Shown one piece after another: positions 35,297-48,100 of a stretch of DNA of 64,000 nt. A program made the position numbers and the translations under genes. The notes under the pieces are model-generated. The model ran no database searches. It was not told the DNA's origin and saw nothing but the letters and a program-made list of their open reading frames with translations. Origin of the DNA: Siphonodentalium dalli (taxonomy: Eukaryota; Mollusca; Scaphopoda; Gadilida; Siphonodentaliidae); NCBI GenBank assembly GCA_032622095.1, contig CP136066.1:231512961-231576960 (forward strand). The letters run 5' to 3'. Position 1 is the first letter of the stretch. The number at the start of each line of letters is the position of its first letter.

Positions 35297-36352
35297 TAAT
35301 TTTAATAGAGAGTTCTAGAGATGTACATCCGATATAGGATTTTAATAGAGAGTTCTAGAGATGTACATCCGATATAGGATTTTAATAGAGAGTTCTAGAG
35401 ACGTACATCCGATATAGGATTTTAATAGAGAGTTCTAGAGACGTACATCCGATATAGGATTTTAATAGAGAGTTCTAGAGATGTACATCCGATATAGGAT
35501 TTTAATAGAGAGTTCTAGAGACGTACATCCGATATATGATTTTAATAGAGAGTTCTAGAGACGTACATCCGATATATGATTTTAATAGAGAGTTCTAGAG
35601 ACGTACATCCGATATAGGATTTTAATAGAGAGTTCTAGAGACGTACATCCGATATAGGATTTTAATAGAGAGTTCTAGAGACGTACATCCGATATAGGAT
35701 TTTAATAGAGAGTTCTAGAGACGTACATCCGATATAGGATTTTAATAGAGTTCTAGAGACGTACATCCGATATATGATTTTAATAGAGAGTTCTAGAGAC
35801 GTACATCCGATATAGGATTTTAATAGAGAGTTCTAGAGATGTACATCCGATATAGGATTTTAATAGAGAGTTCTAGAGACGTACATCCGATATATGATTT
35901 TAATAGAGAGTTCTAGAGACGTACATCCGATATAGGATTTTAATAGAGAGTTCTAGAGACGTACATCCGATATAGGATTTTAATAGAGAGTTCTAGAGAC
36001 GTACATCCGATATAGGATTTTAATAGAGAGTTCTAGTACATCCGATATAGGATTTTAATAGAGAGTTCTAGTACATCCGATATAGGATTTTAATAGAGAG
36101 TTCTAGAGATGTACATCCGATATAGGATTTTAATAGAGAGTTCTAGAGACGTACATCCGATATAGGATTTTAATAGAGAGTTCTAGTACATCCGATATAG
36201 GATTTTAATAGAGAGTTCTAGTACATCCGATATAGGATTTTAATAGAGAGTTCTAGAGATGTACATCCGATATAGGATTTTAATAGAGAGTTCTAGTACA
36301 TCCGATATAGGATTTTAATAGAGAGTTCTAGAGACGTACATCCGATATCGGA
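35297..36352 (+). repeat. 40-bp minisatellite, about 27 units
   Basis: The unit runs from TTTTAATAGAGAGTTCTAGA to GACGTACATCCGATATAGGA. Variants are ATGTACATC/ACGTACATC and TATAGGA/TATATGA. Several units near 36030-36310 are shortened to GTTCTAGTACATC (loss of GAGACG or GAGATG). It lies in the interval between the two genes. Confidence 0.95.
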
Positions 36353-36374
36353 TTTTTGTTGGCTTTTCAAAGAG

Positions 36375-36625
36375 ACCTTCATCAATCTTCTGTGAGTGAT
36401 GGGAGGAGCTTCATCAATCTTATGGGAGGAGCTTCCTCAATCTTCTGTGAGTGATGGGAGGAGCTTCGTCAATCTTATGGGAGGAGCTTCCTCAATCTTC
36501 TGTGAGTGATGGGAGGAGCTTCGTCAATCTTATGGGAGGAGCTTCCTCAATCTTCTGTGAGTGATGGGAGGAGCTTCGTCAATCTTCTGTGAGTGATGGG
36601 AGGAGCTTCGTCAATCTTCTGTAAA
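36375..36625 (+). repeat. GGGAGGAGCTTC(A/G)TCAATCTT tandem repeats
   Basis: Alternating long (with CTGTGAGTGAT) and short (ATGGGAGGAGCTTC) units, eight or nine in all. The related GGTGGGTGGGAGGTGCTTGA pair is at 36745-36800. Confidence 0.85.
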
Positions 36626-37079
36626 TGCTTTATCATCTCTGTTCATCTATCATAATATTTGTTAGTTTATACCATACAGTAGATAGGTCAAGTGTTTTGA
36701 AATTTATTTTCTTTGAGTTCTGATATATCTGAATATCCTTGAATTGGTGGGTGGGAGGTGCTTGAATAACCTTGAATTGGTGGGTGGGAGGTGCTTGAAT
36801 AACTTTGAATTTTGGCGTAATTAGCTCCGTTAATGATTACAATATGTTTACTTTTTTTAATCGACGGTCTTGGAAAAAACATAAAATTGCTGAGAAATGG
36901 TCTTGAATTTTACAATTGAGGGCCATGAAAAACCTTTAAAAAGTGTAGAGAAAGCCCTATGGGAACCCTGTATTACTACTTTGGTTTGAGCTGTATTTAT
37001 CGACTTGTGTTAATGCATTGATCAATGCGATTGTACAATTTTTGTGCCCAATTATTTATTTGTCATTAAGACCGAGTCC

Positions 37080-37235
37080 AACCTAATTTAGAATCTTAGA
37101 TGCAGTTCGATACATATGTTCTTCTTGTTACCAGCCTAATTTAGATGCAGTTCGATACATATGTGCTTCTTGTTACCAGCCTAATTTAGATGCAGTTCGA
37201 TACATGTGCTTCTTGTTTTAGATGCCGTTTGATAC
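37080..37235 (+). repeat. Three short tandem copies (GCCTAATTTAGATGCAGTTC)
   Basis: Copies of about 52 bp contain TTCGATACATATGTGCTTCT and TGTTACCA. Nothing else is identifiable between 36800 and 37740. Confidence 0.75.
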
Positions 37236-37747
37236 ATTTTTTTATCTACCATTTCCTATTAAATTCACTGATAAAATTGGCGATAAAGATTTGTTGATAA
37301 AGCTGTATCATTACTGCAGTTGCGATACAAGGCACTCGTGATGTCCTTGACTCTGCAGAATCATGAATGAACTGATGGTACATGCAATCGCCTGAAAAAT
37401 CAAAACAACCTTCCAATGTAGTAGTGAATGTACATGTATATTCTTGCATACTATAAACAAATAGTTCCTAGTTTTTATCAGAAAGTAACTAATATATATA
37501 TTTGTTGAGTATTTATTATTTAATTATATAAAAAATGCAAGTGTAAGAGATTCTGTCCATTGAATTCAATTTCCGTTAGACATATGCACGTGCAATTTAA
37601 CAAATCAAATTAAATGTGTGGCAATGTTACACTTGCAGGTTGGGAGAATTTACTTAATAAAGCTAATTGCCTTACACAACGCGAACAATTTTGGCTTCTC
37701 AAAAAACTCATAAAATGTAAGTCACACAAATAGTAGATAATCATGTT

Positions 37748-37905
37748 ATACACACAATGTGTTTGTACTGATCATGTATCGCGACTCGGCTCGTTTTCAT
37801 GGTAATATAGTGACTCGGCGACCAAGATTGCCTGGTCGCTATATGGCCACGAAAAACCGGGCCTTTTGGCGATACATGAATCGGTACAAACACATTGTGT
37901 ATATA
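37748..37905. repeat. Imperfect palindrome, ~158 bp
   Basis: ACACAATGTGTTTGTACTGA and TCATGTATCGC pair with GCGATACATGA and TCGGTACAAACACATTGTGT. The central part pairs around GGCGACCAAG/CTGGTCGC. Confidence 0.75.
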
Positions 37906-38030
37906 ACACATATGCTTCTTGTTAACAAAGTTGTCTATGACTGATGATGATGATGAAATAAAACTAAAGCAGACCTCTGAATATTTCAATTTGTATCAAA
38001 TTATCATGTGTGAGTTTTATGGTGCATGTA

Positions 38031-38166
38031 CGGAATATGGCTTGTTGCCATTCATCGGAAGAGCTTTCCGATGAATGGCAACAAGCCATATTTCCGACTA
38101 AATTCTGAAAAGTTACCCATAATTCTGTTGTGGTTAAGGAGTCAATTATTTAGGGCATTACTGTAT
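38031..38166. mobile_element. CAGTAATGCCCTAAATAATC hairpin element, one end
   Basis: GGCTTGTTGCCATTCATCGG pairs with CCGATGAATGGCAACAAGCC. The right side then continues to TTTAGGGCATTACTGTA. Relatives lie at 51022, 51505, 53556, 59800 and 63233. Confidence 0.8.
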
Positions 38167-38334
38167 ATTATTTAGAGCACTTCTCGTTGGCAAATTTTTT
38201 TTCTTGTGATTGCAAGTCTCTGAATGAAAATATTCATGTGTTGGGTTTAAAGGTTTTTACCCAAGTATTTTTGGGTTCTTTATTTTACTTCTTATTAGGC
38301 CAATATAAAAAAATTACTCAATTCTCATCCACTC

Positions 38335-38605
38335 CCGATCCTGCAAATAGTGTGCCTGTCATTTGCAGAATGAGGTCCCCAGAGGGTGAATTTAGTGATG
38401 CTATCCCACATAGCGGGCTAACATCACCAAATTCACCCTTTGGAGACCTCATTCTGCTAAGGCCTCATCTTCTGGGAAGTATCTATAGTATCAAATTAAC
38501 ATTGTTTTTAGTTAAATTTCCCTTATAGGAAGTTTCTGTGTCCACTAATTTGCAGAAGATAAATTCACCCTCTGGGGACCTCATTCTGCAAATGAAAATG
38601 ACTAA
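38335..38605. mobile_element. GAATGAGGTCCCCAGAGGGTG palindromic element
   Basis: GCAGAATGAGGTCCCCAGAG pairs with CTTTGGAGACCTCATTCTGC around GATGCTATCCCACATAGCGG. A second outer half ends at 38600 (CTCTGGGGACCTCATTCTGC). Other copies lie at 33815-34115, 41240-42160 and further right. Confidence 0.8.
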
Positions 38606-38696
38606 GGAGATTTTAAACTAAATATGCGTGTTGTCAAATTAGATCATTTTGTTTTTAAATATTGTTAATTATAACTCCATGCTATATAATCAATCC

Positions 38697-38742
38697 GGGG
38701 CCTCGGTGGCTCAGTCAGTTAGGGGTACAACTCCAAGCCTCA
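38697..38742 (+). mobile_element. 5' fragment of a tRNA-derived SINE
   Basis: GGGGCCTCGGTGGCTCAGTC then AGTTAGGGGTACAACTCCAA matches the head (A box region) of the SINE at 41401-41706. The remainder is missing. Confidence 0.7.
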
Positions 38743-39167
38743 TGCAGAACTCATTTTATTGCTTGGAATATTATTCTAATAAATATAACTTCTTGAATAT
38801 TATGGAAATTCCTATCCCATTACCCCAGCATGAGCTATAAATATTTCCATATGATACAGCCCTCATAATTGGATACAACAATCCGCAAACTGGGCCAGGG
38901 CAAAGGGTTGACAGAGCAGATTGCTGATGCCAAACAAAATGAATTAAGAGGGCTTTATGATAGGGATGTGGCAATAAAAAAAACCAAACAAATGGATTGT
39001 ATCAAAACTGTATTATTCTCTTGGTGTTTCATAGAATTTGTGTTATTTTTCAGTTATTTTCATTTCATGTCATGTGAGAGTGTAATAAATGGTCTCAGAT
39101 AATAAATGATTTCCTTATTTATTGTATTCAATATTGTATTCAAACCCTTTACGGGGACTATCGGCCT

Positions 39168-40515
39168 TCGCAGTGGGCACAAGTTAACTCTTTAATGATG
39201 GTCGCAGTGGGCCCAAGTTAACTCTTTAATGATGGTCGCAGTGGGCCCAAGTTAACTCTTTAATGATGGTCGCAGTGGGCACAAGTTAACTCTTTAATGA
39301 TGGTCGCAGTGGGCACAAGTTAACTCTTTAATGATGGTCGCAGTGGGCCCAAGTTAACTCTTTAATGATGGTCGCAGTGGGCCCAAGTTAACTCTTTAAT
39401 GATGGTCGCAGTGGGCCCAAGTTAACTCTTTAATGATGGTCGCAGTGGGCACAAGTTAACTCTTTAATGATGGTCGCAGTGGGCCCAAGTTAACTCTTTA
39501 ATGATGGTCGCAGTGGGCACAAGTTAACTCTTTAATGATGGTCGCAGTGGGCACAAGTTAACTCTTTAATGATGGTCGCAGTGGGCCCAAGTTAACTCTT
39601 TAATGATGGTCGCAGTGGGCCCAAGTTAACTCTTTAATGATGGTCGCAGTGGGCCCAAGTTAACTCTTTAATGATGGTCGCAGTGGGCACAAGTTAACTC
39701 TTTAATGATGGTCGCAGTGGGCACAAGTTAACTCTTTAATGATGGTCGCAGTGGGCACAAGTTAACTCTTTAATGATGGTCGCAGTGGGCCCAAGTTAAC
39801 TCTTTAATGATGGTCGCAGTGGGCCCAAGTTAACTCTTTAATGATGGTCGCAGTGGGCCCAAGTTAACTCTTTAATGATGGTCGCAGTGGGCCCAAGTTA
39901 ACTCTTTAATGATGGTCGCAGTGGGCCCAAGTTAACTCTTTAATGATGGTCGCAGTGGGCACAAGTTAACTCTTTAATGATGGTCGCAGTGGGCACAAGT
40001 TAACTCTTTAATGATGGTCGCAGTGGGCCCAAGTTAACTCTTTAATGATGGTCGCAGTGGGCCCAAGTTAACTCTTTAATGATGGTCGCAGTGGGCACAA
40101 GTTAACTCTTTAATGATGGTCGCAGTGGGCACAAGTTAACTCTTTAATGATGGTCGCAGTGGGCACAAGTTAACTCTTTAATGATGGTCGCAGTGGGCAC
40201 AAGTTAACTCTTTAATGATGGTCGCAGTGGGCACAAGTTAACTCTTTAATGATGGTCGCAGTGGGCACAAGTTAACTCTTTAATGATGGTCGCAGTGGGC
40301 ACAAGTTAACTCTTTAATGATGGTCGCAGTGGGCACAAGTTAACTCTTTAATGATGGTCGCAGTGGGCACAAGTTAACTCTTTAATGATGGTCGCAGTGG
40401 GCACAAGTTAACTCTTTAATGATGGTCGCAGTGGGCACAAGTTAACTCTTTAATGATGGTCGCAGTGGGCCCAAGTTAACTCTTTAATGATGGTCGCAGT
40501 GGGCACAAGTTAACC
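39168..40515 (+). repeat. 34-bp minisatellite, about 40 units
   Basis: The unit is AAGTTAACTCTTTAATGATG plus GTCGCAGTGGGCMC. Units are otherwise nearly invariant and differ at one position, GGGCAC or GGGCCC. The last units grade into AACCTTTTGATGAC. It lies in the tail-to-tail interval. Confidence 0.95.
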
Positions 40516-40554
40516 TTTTGATGACGGGAGCTGTGCTGGTGCAGCGTTAAGAGA

Positions 40555-40925
40555 CCATGTGCCAGTGCATTCTCTTATATACATGAGTCTCCCATAGGGA
40601 GCCTCGCATCTATAAGAAATGCATGGCTTACACGGTAAATACTGTTAGGCCAATGCATTCACTTACATATGCGAGGCTCCCTATGGGAGACTGAAATATA
40701 TACGAGAATGCAGTCACATGATATTTTATAATGCTGCACCATGGGATATATAAGAGAATGCATTGGCACATACAGGGTTTATGCAAAAAGTTCAGGAAGC
40801 TCCAGTCATGGAAGTGATTATTAAATGGAGCCCCACACATGTAGCAGCATGCACAACTAAGTGTTGTCTGCTCCAGGCTATGGGGGGGGGGGGGGGGGGG
40901 CGCCTTATGGGTTAATTAATATATA
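40555..40925. repeat. Degraded palindromes and GGAGCCCC module
   Basis: Three diverged hairpins of the GCATTCTCTTATATA family (40562-40625, 40650-40715, 40740-40770) are followed by a GGAGCCCCACACATG module and a G run of about 18. Confidence 0.65.
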
Positions 40926-41239
40926 CGTATATACTTGATTTGGAAAGTACAACATTGTGATGGATATGAAGTAATATGACTGAATTTTAGAAATTTAACT
41001 GTAATCCGGATTTTCAGTTATGCAGTTCGGATCTGGCGAATACGATACAGAGATACGATACAGACTGGGAGAATCCAGCTTATACGATCCACAACACCTG
41101 GAATCCACCATACGAAAAAGGGGCGTGTTAGCCTCGGAAGAGTGAGACAATAATCGATGTTATGCAAAACAATTTTTTTAAGAGTTTCATCTCCACCCAT
41201 CTGCGTTGTCAGTTTCGACAATATTTACAAATTTTCTCT

Positions 41240-42160
41240 CGTCTGATATTTGTAAAATGAGGTCCCCAGAGGGTGAATTTAGTGATGCTTTCCCTATCAG
41301 TGGGCTAGCATCACCAAATTCACCCTCTGGGGACCTCATTCGGCTGAGGCCTCAACTGCTATGGGAGACATAGGATCAGATTGATATTCCCCAGTTGAAG
41401 ATTGATTGATTGATTGGGGTTTTATGTCGCTTTAGCCACTAAGGCCATATCACGACATTGCCAGTTTTAATGGTGGAGGAAATCTGCACACTTACGGCTA
41501 ATCTAACAGTGATTTCAATGGCTGATAAACTCGTCGACCATGTGCGGCAAACCACCGGCCATCGGCAAGTAACTGGCAACTTTCCCAGATAACGATTTCG
41601 AGTTACAAAGTCCACGATGGAAACATGTGGATTTGAACCCTTATCGCCAGCGCTGGAAGGCGAAACGGCTTGGAGTTGTACCCCTAACCGATTGAGCCAC
41701 CGAGGCCCCCAGTTGAAGTTGGTGATGTTCACCCATTAGTCACCTCCATTATGCATTTTATCTTCTGCAAAATTAGTGGATATAGAAACTAAACAGAATG
41801 GAAAAAGTACCTAAGAACCATGTAAATTTCAGACTTTAGATTCTTCCCAGAAGATGAGGCCTAGGCAGAATGAAGTCCCCAGTCAGTGAATTTGGTGATG
41901 ATAGCCAACCATGTGGGATGGCGTCATGGTGATGTTCACCCATTGGTCATCTCCATTATGCATTTTTATCTTCTACAAATTGAGGAATATAGAAACTCAA
42001 CAAAAGAGAAAAAGTAACTAAAAACAATGTAAATTGGAGATTATAGATACTTCCCAGAAGATGAGGCCTGAGCAGAATGAGGTCCCCATAGGGTGAATTT
42101 GCGGGATAGCGTCACTAAATTCACCCGCTGGGGACCTTATTCTGCAAATGTCAGACACTT
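41240..42160. repeat. Cluster of GAATGAGGTCCCC palindromic elements
   Basis: Palindromes at 41255-41345 and 42075-42150 flank related sequence with repeated TTGATGTTCACCCATTRGTC and CTTCCCAGAAGATGAGGCCT. A SINE has inserted into the left part. Confidence 0.75.
41401..41706 (-). mobile_element. tRNA-derived SINE with target-site duplication
   Basis: Minus strand: GGGCCTCGGTGGCTCAATCG (A box), GGGTTCAAATCC (B box), a central body and a tail ending in (ATCA)n. The flank CCCCAGTTGAAG is duplicated at 41389-41400 and 41707-41718. The full-length head and clean duplication show a recent insertion. It is not a functional tRNA. Confidence 0.85.
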
Positions 42161-42704
42161 AATTTCAGACTTTATACACAGACATAGGTTGATTTGTTTA
42201 GGGATCTGTGAATATTCGAGATTCGATGTCGATATCGGGCACCCGATTCGAAGTCGGCACCGAATCGGTCTGCTGATTCGGATATTTTCGAATCGCTGTT
42301 ACTTTGGTGTAGTCTCGTTTTTTGCGTCTAGATAACATATGCCAAATGACCTGAACTCACAAAAATTGAAGCACAAGGTTGCCAAATTAGCCAACAAAGG
42401 TAATTTTGAATGTATGCCGTTCAGAATAGACGTGTATCATGCAAATTATTTGCTTCGATCGCAACCCGTGACGGTGATCAATCACCACATATATTTGTAA
42501 TCTATGTATCGACATAATGAACAAGAACGGTGAGAAACCTTAGAACAATCGGACTATTACATTGTTAAATGGACTCCACATTTGCGACACTGCCGGCAGA
42601 ATTCCTATAAATTTCCTACTTTCAGTTTCTGTTTCCCGGGGAAATCAAGTGCGTTGCACTAAATTTCGATCCATTGAATCTTGTTGATAACATTTAACAC
42701 TTGT

Positions 42705-44525
42705 TAGCTCAACTTTACTTTGTAAAGTTTGAGCTATTGCCATGGCTTTGTCGTCTGTGTGTGCGTGTGTACGTAAGGCGTCAACAATGCAGGCTACAGG
42801 TAGTACCTTTGGTCAGATCATTATGAAATTTGTCATAGCTGTTGACATCAACATTTAGACCAGAATGATTAATTTTGGGGTCATTCGAAGAAAAAAAACA
42901 TGGCCGCCAGTGGCCATCTTGGATTTCAAAATTCAATCCATTGGCGCGGGCTACAGGCCTTACTGTTTGTCTGATCATCATGAAATTTGTCATGGATGGT
43001 AATATTGACATGTAGATGGGAACGAGTAATTTTGGGGTCATTCGGCCCAAAAACATGGCCACCAGCAGCCATCTTGGATTTTACTCTTTGTATGACTAAA
43101 TTCTTTAGCACGGGCTGCAGGTCGTACCTTTAGTCTTATCATCATAAAATTTGTCATGGCTATTAACAATGACATGTAGATGGCAATGAGTAATTTTGGG
43201 GTCATTCGGCCTAAAAACATGGTCGCCAGCATCCATCTTGGATTTTACTCTTTGTATGACTAAATCCTTTAGCACGGGCTACAGGTCCTACTTTTAGTCT
43301 GATCATCATAAATTTTGTCAAGAATGTTAATAATGACATGTAGATGGGAACGAGTCATTTTGGGGTCATTCGGCCAAAAAACATGGCCGCCAGCAGCCAT
43401 CTTGGATTTTACTCTTTGTATGACTAAATCCTTTAGCACGGGCTACAGGTCGTACCTTTAGTCTGATCATCATAAAATTTGTCATAGCTGTTGAAATTGG
43501 AATGTAGATGGGAACGAGTCATTTTGGGGTCATTCGGCCAAAAAACATGGCCGCCAGCAGCCATCTTGGATTTTACTCTTTGTATGACTAAATTCTTTAG
43601 CACGGGCTGCAGGTCGTACCTTTAGTCTGATCATCATAAAATTTGTCATGGATGTTAATAATGACATGTAGATGGGAACGAGTCATTTTGGGGTCATTCG
43701 GGCCAATAAACATGGCCGCCAGCAGCCATCTTGGATTTTACTCTTTGTATGACTAAATTCTTTAGCATGGGCTACAGGTCGTACCTTTAGTCTGATTGTC
43801 ATAAAATTTGTCATGAATGTTAATAATGACATGTAGATGGGAACGAGTCATTTTGGGGTCATTCGGCCAAAAAACATGGCCGCCAGCAGCCATCTTGGAT
43901 TTTACTCTTTGTATGACTAAATCCTTTAGCACGGGCTACAGGTCGTACCTTTAGTCTGATCATCATAAAATTTGTCATGGATGTTAATAATGACATGTAG
44001 ATGGGAACGAGTAATTTTGGGTCATTCTGCCAAAAAACATGGTCGCCAGCAGCCATCTTGGATTTTACTCTTTGTATGACTAAATTCTTTAGCATGGGCT
44101 ACAGGTTGTACCTTTAGTCTGATCATCATAAAAAAATTTAATGAATGTTAATAATGACATGTAGATGGGAACGAGTCATTTTGGGGTCATTCGGCCAATA
44201 AACATGGCCACCAGCAGCCATCTTGGATTTTACTCTTTGTATGACTAAATTCTTTAGCATGGGCTACAGGTCGTACCTTTAGTCTGATTGTCATAAAATT
44301 TGTCATGGATGTTAACGATGACATGTAGATGGGAACGACTCATTTTGGGGTCATTCGGCCGAAAACATGGCCACCAGCAGCCATCTTGGATTTTACTTTT
44401 CTCTTCATGTCTATAAACTAGTATTAGACATTCAACTTTCCACATTCCTAATCGCTCCATTGACTGTAATACATTAAATTATTCCCTTTCCAAGTTGAGC
44501 TACAGTGTCATTGACACTTTCATAA
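42705..44525. repeat. Tandem element, about ten ~164-bp units between inverted ends
   Basis: GTTAGCTCAACTTTACTTTG and TTCCAAGTTGAGCTACAGTG form inverted termini. Units with CAGCAGCCATCTTGGATTTT, CTACAGGTCGTACC and GACATGTAGATGGGAACGAG recur every 162-167 bp from about 42750 to 44400. A partial inverted copy is at 45645-45850. Short minus-strand frames here are repeat translations. Confidence 0.85.
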
Positions 44526-45070
44526 TTTTTGTCTGTTTTCTGGGACCCCCTCCGTGAAGACAACTACTGTGCATGTGTGATGTAAGTGTTTGATCTATTG
44601 TGGGGTGAACCATTTAACAGATAACTACCATTGGTATCGGACTACAACAATTATATAGCTGAACAGTGTACCCATGTCCACTTGTGTCAAATCTTTATTA
44701 ATTAATGTAGACAAGTGACTTACATTCCATGGGGTTTGTGATATGTTGATTGAACTGTCTTTAAGTGTCTTACTGTCACTTCTTATGTCATGTTCGCCAC
44801 GACACAGCTAGATATAAATTCAATATATATCCCAAACCCTCCATGAGACTGAAAGTGACTTGCCTATTCATGATTTTCCTAAACAAAAAGTTCCAACGGA
44901 TGTACACACTGGCAAACAATGTGAATCACTAGCTGATTCGATTTGAGATTCGATTCGATGTCGATATCAGGAAGGAGATTCGATATCGAGATTTGATTCG
45001 ATGCAAATTCCCCCGATTCGCAGATCCCTTGTTGGTCGGCTGTGTGCACTCTTTTCACAGTTGTTGGTTG

Positions 45071-45076
45071 TTTATT
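45071..45076 (-). terminator. Possible HDHD2 poly(A) signal AATAAA
   Basis: AATAAA on the minus strand starts five bases after the stop codon. If used, the 3'UTR would be only about 20-30 nt. No other signal stands out nearby. Confidence 0.3.
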
Positions 45077-45080
45077 AGTC

Positions 45081-45181
45081 TCATCTGCAGACATCCATAA
45101 TGTAATCCACAGCTTCAACAAAATCTGCTGCAACTTTTTCTGGAGGGTTTATTTTATTTTCATCCCCTGTCCTATATTTAC
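45081..45181 (-). CDS. HDHD2: HDHD2 terminal exon
   Basis: A 101-bp exon after ATATTTCAG. It encodes [20 protein letters not shown] and [12 protein letters not shown], then TGA. The KYR..DE.KINPP signature and the VDYIM helix match the HDHD2 C-terminus. Confidence 0.93.
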
Positions 45182-48100
45182 CTGAAATATACATTTTAGT
45201 TTTAAAATATATAATCATGAAAGATTCAGCCCACCCTATGAAGATTTTAAAAGTACACAATCCGATTCAAGGGTCCCCATATATCATCCGATTCAAACAA
45301 CAACATTTCTTGAAATGCCGTTTCAGTTATCAGAATCAAGTAATTGCCAAAAAATAATGCTAACCACTGGCAACTATGGTATAAAATTGCCCAAAAAGTG
45401 TTATATATCAACATTTTGTACAATGCAATTTGGTAACGAGAGTATTTCGGTCGACATTTGTCAAATATTTTCCAGGCCGCCAAATATTTGAGGTGGTGAA
45501 AAATATAACAAATATCAAAACTCTAAATCTGATAACTCTGGGCTTTGATGGGTGGGTTCCTGGACTCGAATGTAATATTTTTGACCCCAGAGGTCGAACA
45601 AATAGTAATTTAGGGGCGTTAAAATCAGATTATGCATCTGCAAGTGAAAGTGTCAATGACACTGTTGCTCAACTTTTTTGCAGAATACAATGATAAAGAA
45701 GAAGGAAAGTAAAAAAGTTACAGTAAAGGACTTGTATTTTGTAGATGAAATTATTTTCATTTCAAACTTTAAATGTGGGCTGCAGAGTGTGGTGATGGAT
45801 TCAAATTTGAAATCCAAAATGGCTGCTGGTGGCCATGTTTTTTAACTAATTTCATAAATAATTGACGGCTCCCATCCAGAGGTCACCCCGAAGATCCATG
45901 ATAATTATTATTGTTGACAAGAACAATGTATTTCAGCTTATAATGTGTCACTGCGGTTTGGGCCCCAACTTATATCTGTAGCAGCTCGCACAAATAATAG
46001 AACAAGTGTCACTTTCCCCGCCTGGCTGATTTTTGAGGATCAAAATAGGTCGATAAATACATGAAATATTTTATAGAAACTCATTTGCCACAGAAATACT
46101 CATTGAAGTCATATAATTTAGAACAACAATAAAGAACGTTCATTGTTAGTTTCTAACTAAAATACTTATAGGCTAGCAGTTCCCTTATATTTAGATAATA
46201 AGTTCATCAAACGTCCATGTTTGCTGAACTGATATTATCTAAAAATTTGGGAATCCTTCTGCGCTTTTAATTAACATCTGTATGCCGTCTGCTTATATTT
46301 CAGGAAGATCGCCCCCAGATAAATAATACAAAATCAATATAGATTACATATAGTAAAGCATGTGCTAAATATTCCTGATATTGTCGCCTGATTTTCAAAA
46401 TAACACAAGTCTGTTTTATGGTTTACGGATAATTCCGTCCTGTGAAATAAAGAGCGTTATTTTTACTTCTGCATGTTTGGAAGTTGATGCTCATGATAAA
46501 TCATGTGCGATGGATGGGACCGTGGAAAGATAATATGTTTTACCTGTCATCGAAAATATAATATCAACCGAAAATATTCCGAATAATCTTGGCTAAATGT
46601 TATATATATACGCTTTCTCTAAAATGCAAAGGAAAATATTCTTCAGCGCGGGTTAATTTAATGGTTAATTCAAATTTTTGTGTCAATCTAAATCAGTTGT
46701 TTTTATCCCAGCCTGAACAAAATTCTGCGGGGGATATAGCAATGGATATTTTTAGGAAACTACATCAAACTACATAATGTCTGACAAGATGAATCAGTAT
46801 TGAGTATTTATGTCTGCCAGATTGTTGTAAAACGTGGTTGAATAATATTAATGTTTTTGTTTTACATTGTTTTGGTCCTTTACCTTTTCAAAAAATAGTC
46901 CTGAAAATGGCTGCCAAAAAAAGTCAAATATGCAAATAAATATGTTTTATTTATTTTCTCGCAGAGAGTTATGATTTCAGATGGTAGACTGAGTGCATAC
47001 CCTAGTTGGGTTCATAGTTTAGATAATGCAATGTTTTTTTTTTAATATTCCCTGTCAACTGTCTATCACCTACATGGACAAAAAAAAAAACTTTTTTTCA
47101 TAATTTGAACATATCTCTCATATTGTGAGGGTAAACATGTGTTGTTATATATACTATGGCATACATTGGTTATAAAGGATAATGATTTTTCCCTTCAAGT
47201 TGATTGTTTGATATTGAGATTTTTTGAAAATTCATCAATGGGGCTACTCCTTAAATGTTTGTATTACATACGTTGTGGGTACATTTCTTTAGAAATACAA
47301 ACAATACCGTAGTTGTAAGGACTCCCATTATTTCGTAATTATATCCAAACTCGGAGGGTACCTTTAACGAAATAATGGCAATCTCTGGGACGCATGCGCT
47401 GTATCATTTCTGCCTAGTGCGGATGAAAAAAATTCAAAAATTTCAAAAAATACAAATTTTCGTCGCCTTAAAGGAAAAAAGTTGTTAACATTGTGAGGTC
47501 ATTTTTTACTATATGAATGTCCTCACAGTGTTGGGAATACACACACCGTCTTACCTGTAGTTACAAGGACCCCTCTCATGCCAGCACTCTGTGCTCCCCC
47601 TATATCATCCCTAACATCCTGTCAACAAGATAGATATTTATTTATTATAGTAACATGTGTAAATATATACATGTTAATTACAGTAATTATAACGAACCAA
47701 AGCCGGATGCTTTCAGTCGTATATAGACTATATCTGATTTTATGACATCGCCAATTATTATCTAATATGATACTACTGTTTTGAATTTTCGCGACCACTT
47801 TTGTCGGACAGTAGATCGGTGGGCTTAACCATTTCAGTGCCAAGTCCGATTTTTGTATCAACCCATATTTCCTTGATCATTTTTCAAATATATTGATTAT
47901 AATAATGTGATACATTGATGGAAAGAGCTCTTACAGGAAATATGGGTTGATACAAAAATCGGACTTGGCACTGAAAGGGTTAAATTAAAGCATTAATCAG
48001 CAATAATTGTGTGTGTCTTCAAAATGATGGGAGTTACGATCGGAATTATGCACAGTGAAGTTCATTTGTAGCGGCAGTTTACATTTTATTGAGAACATAT

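Noticed and set aside
38697-38742. tRNA gene
   Set aside because: Only the A-box head is present, and it matches the SINE at 41401. No cloverleaf can be completed.
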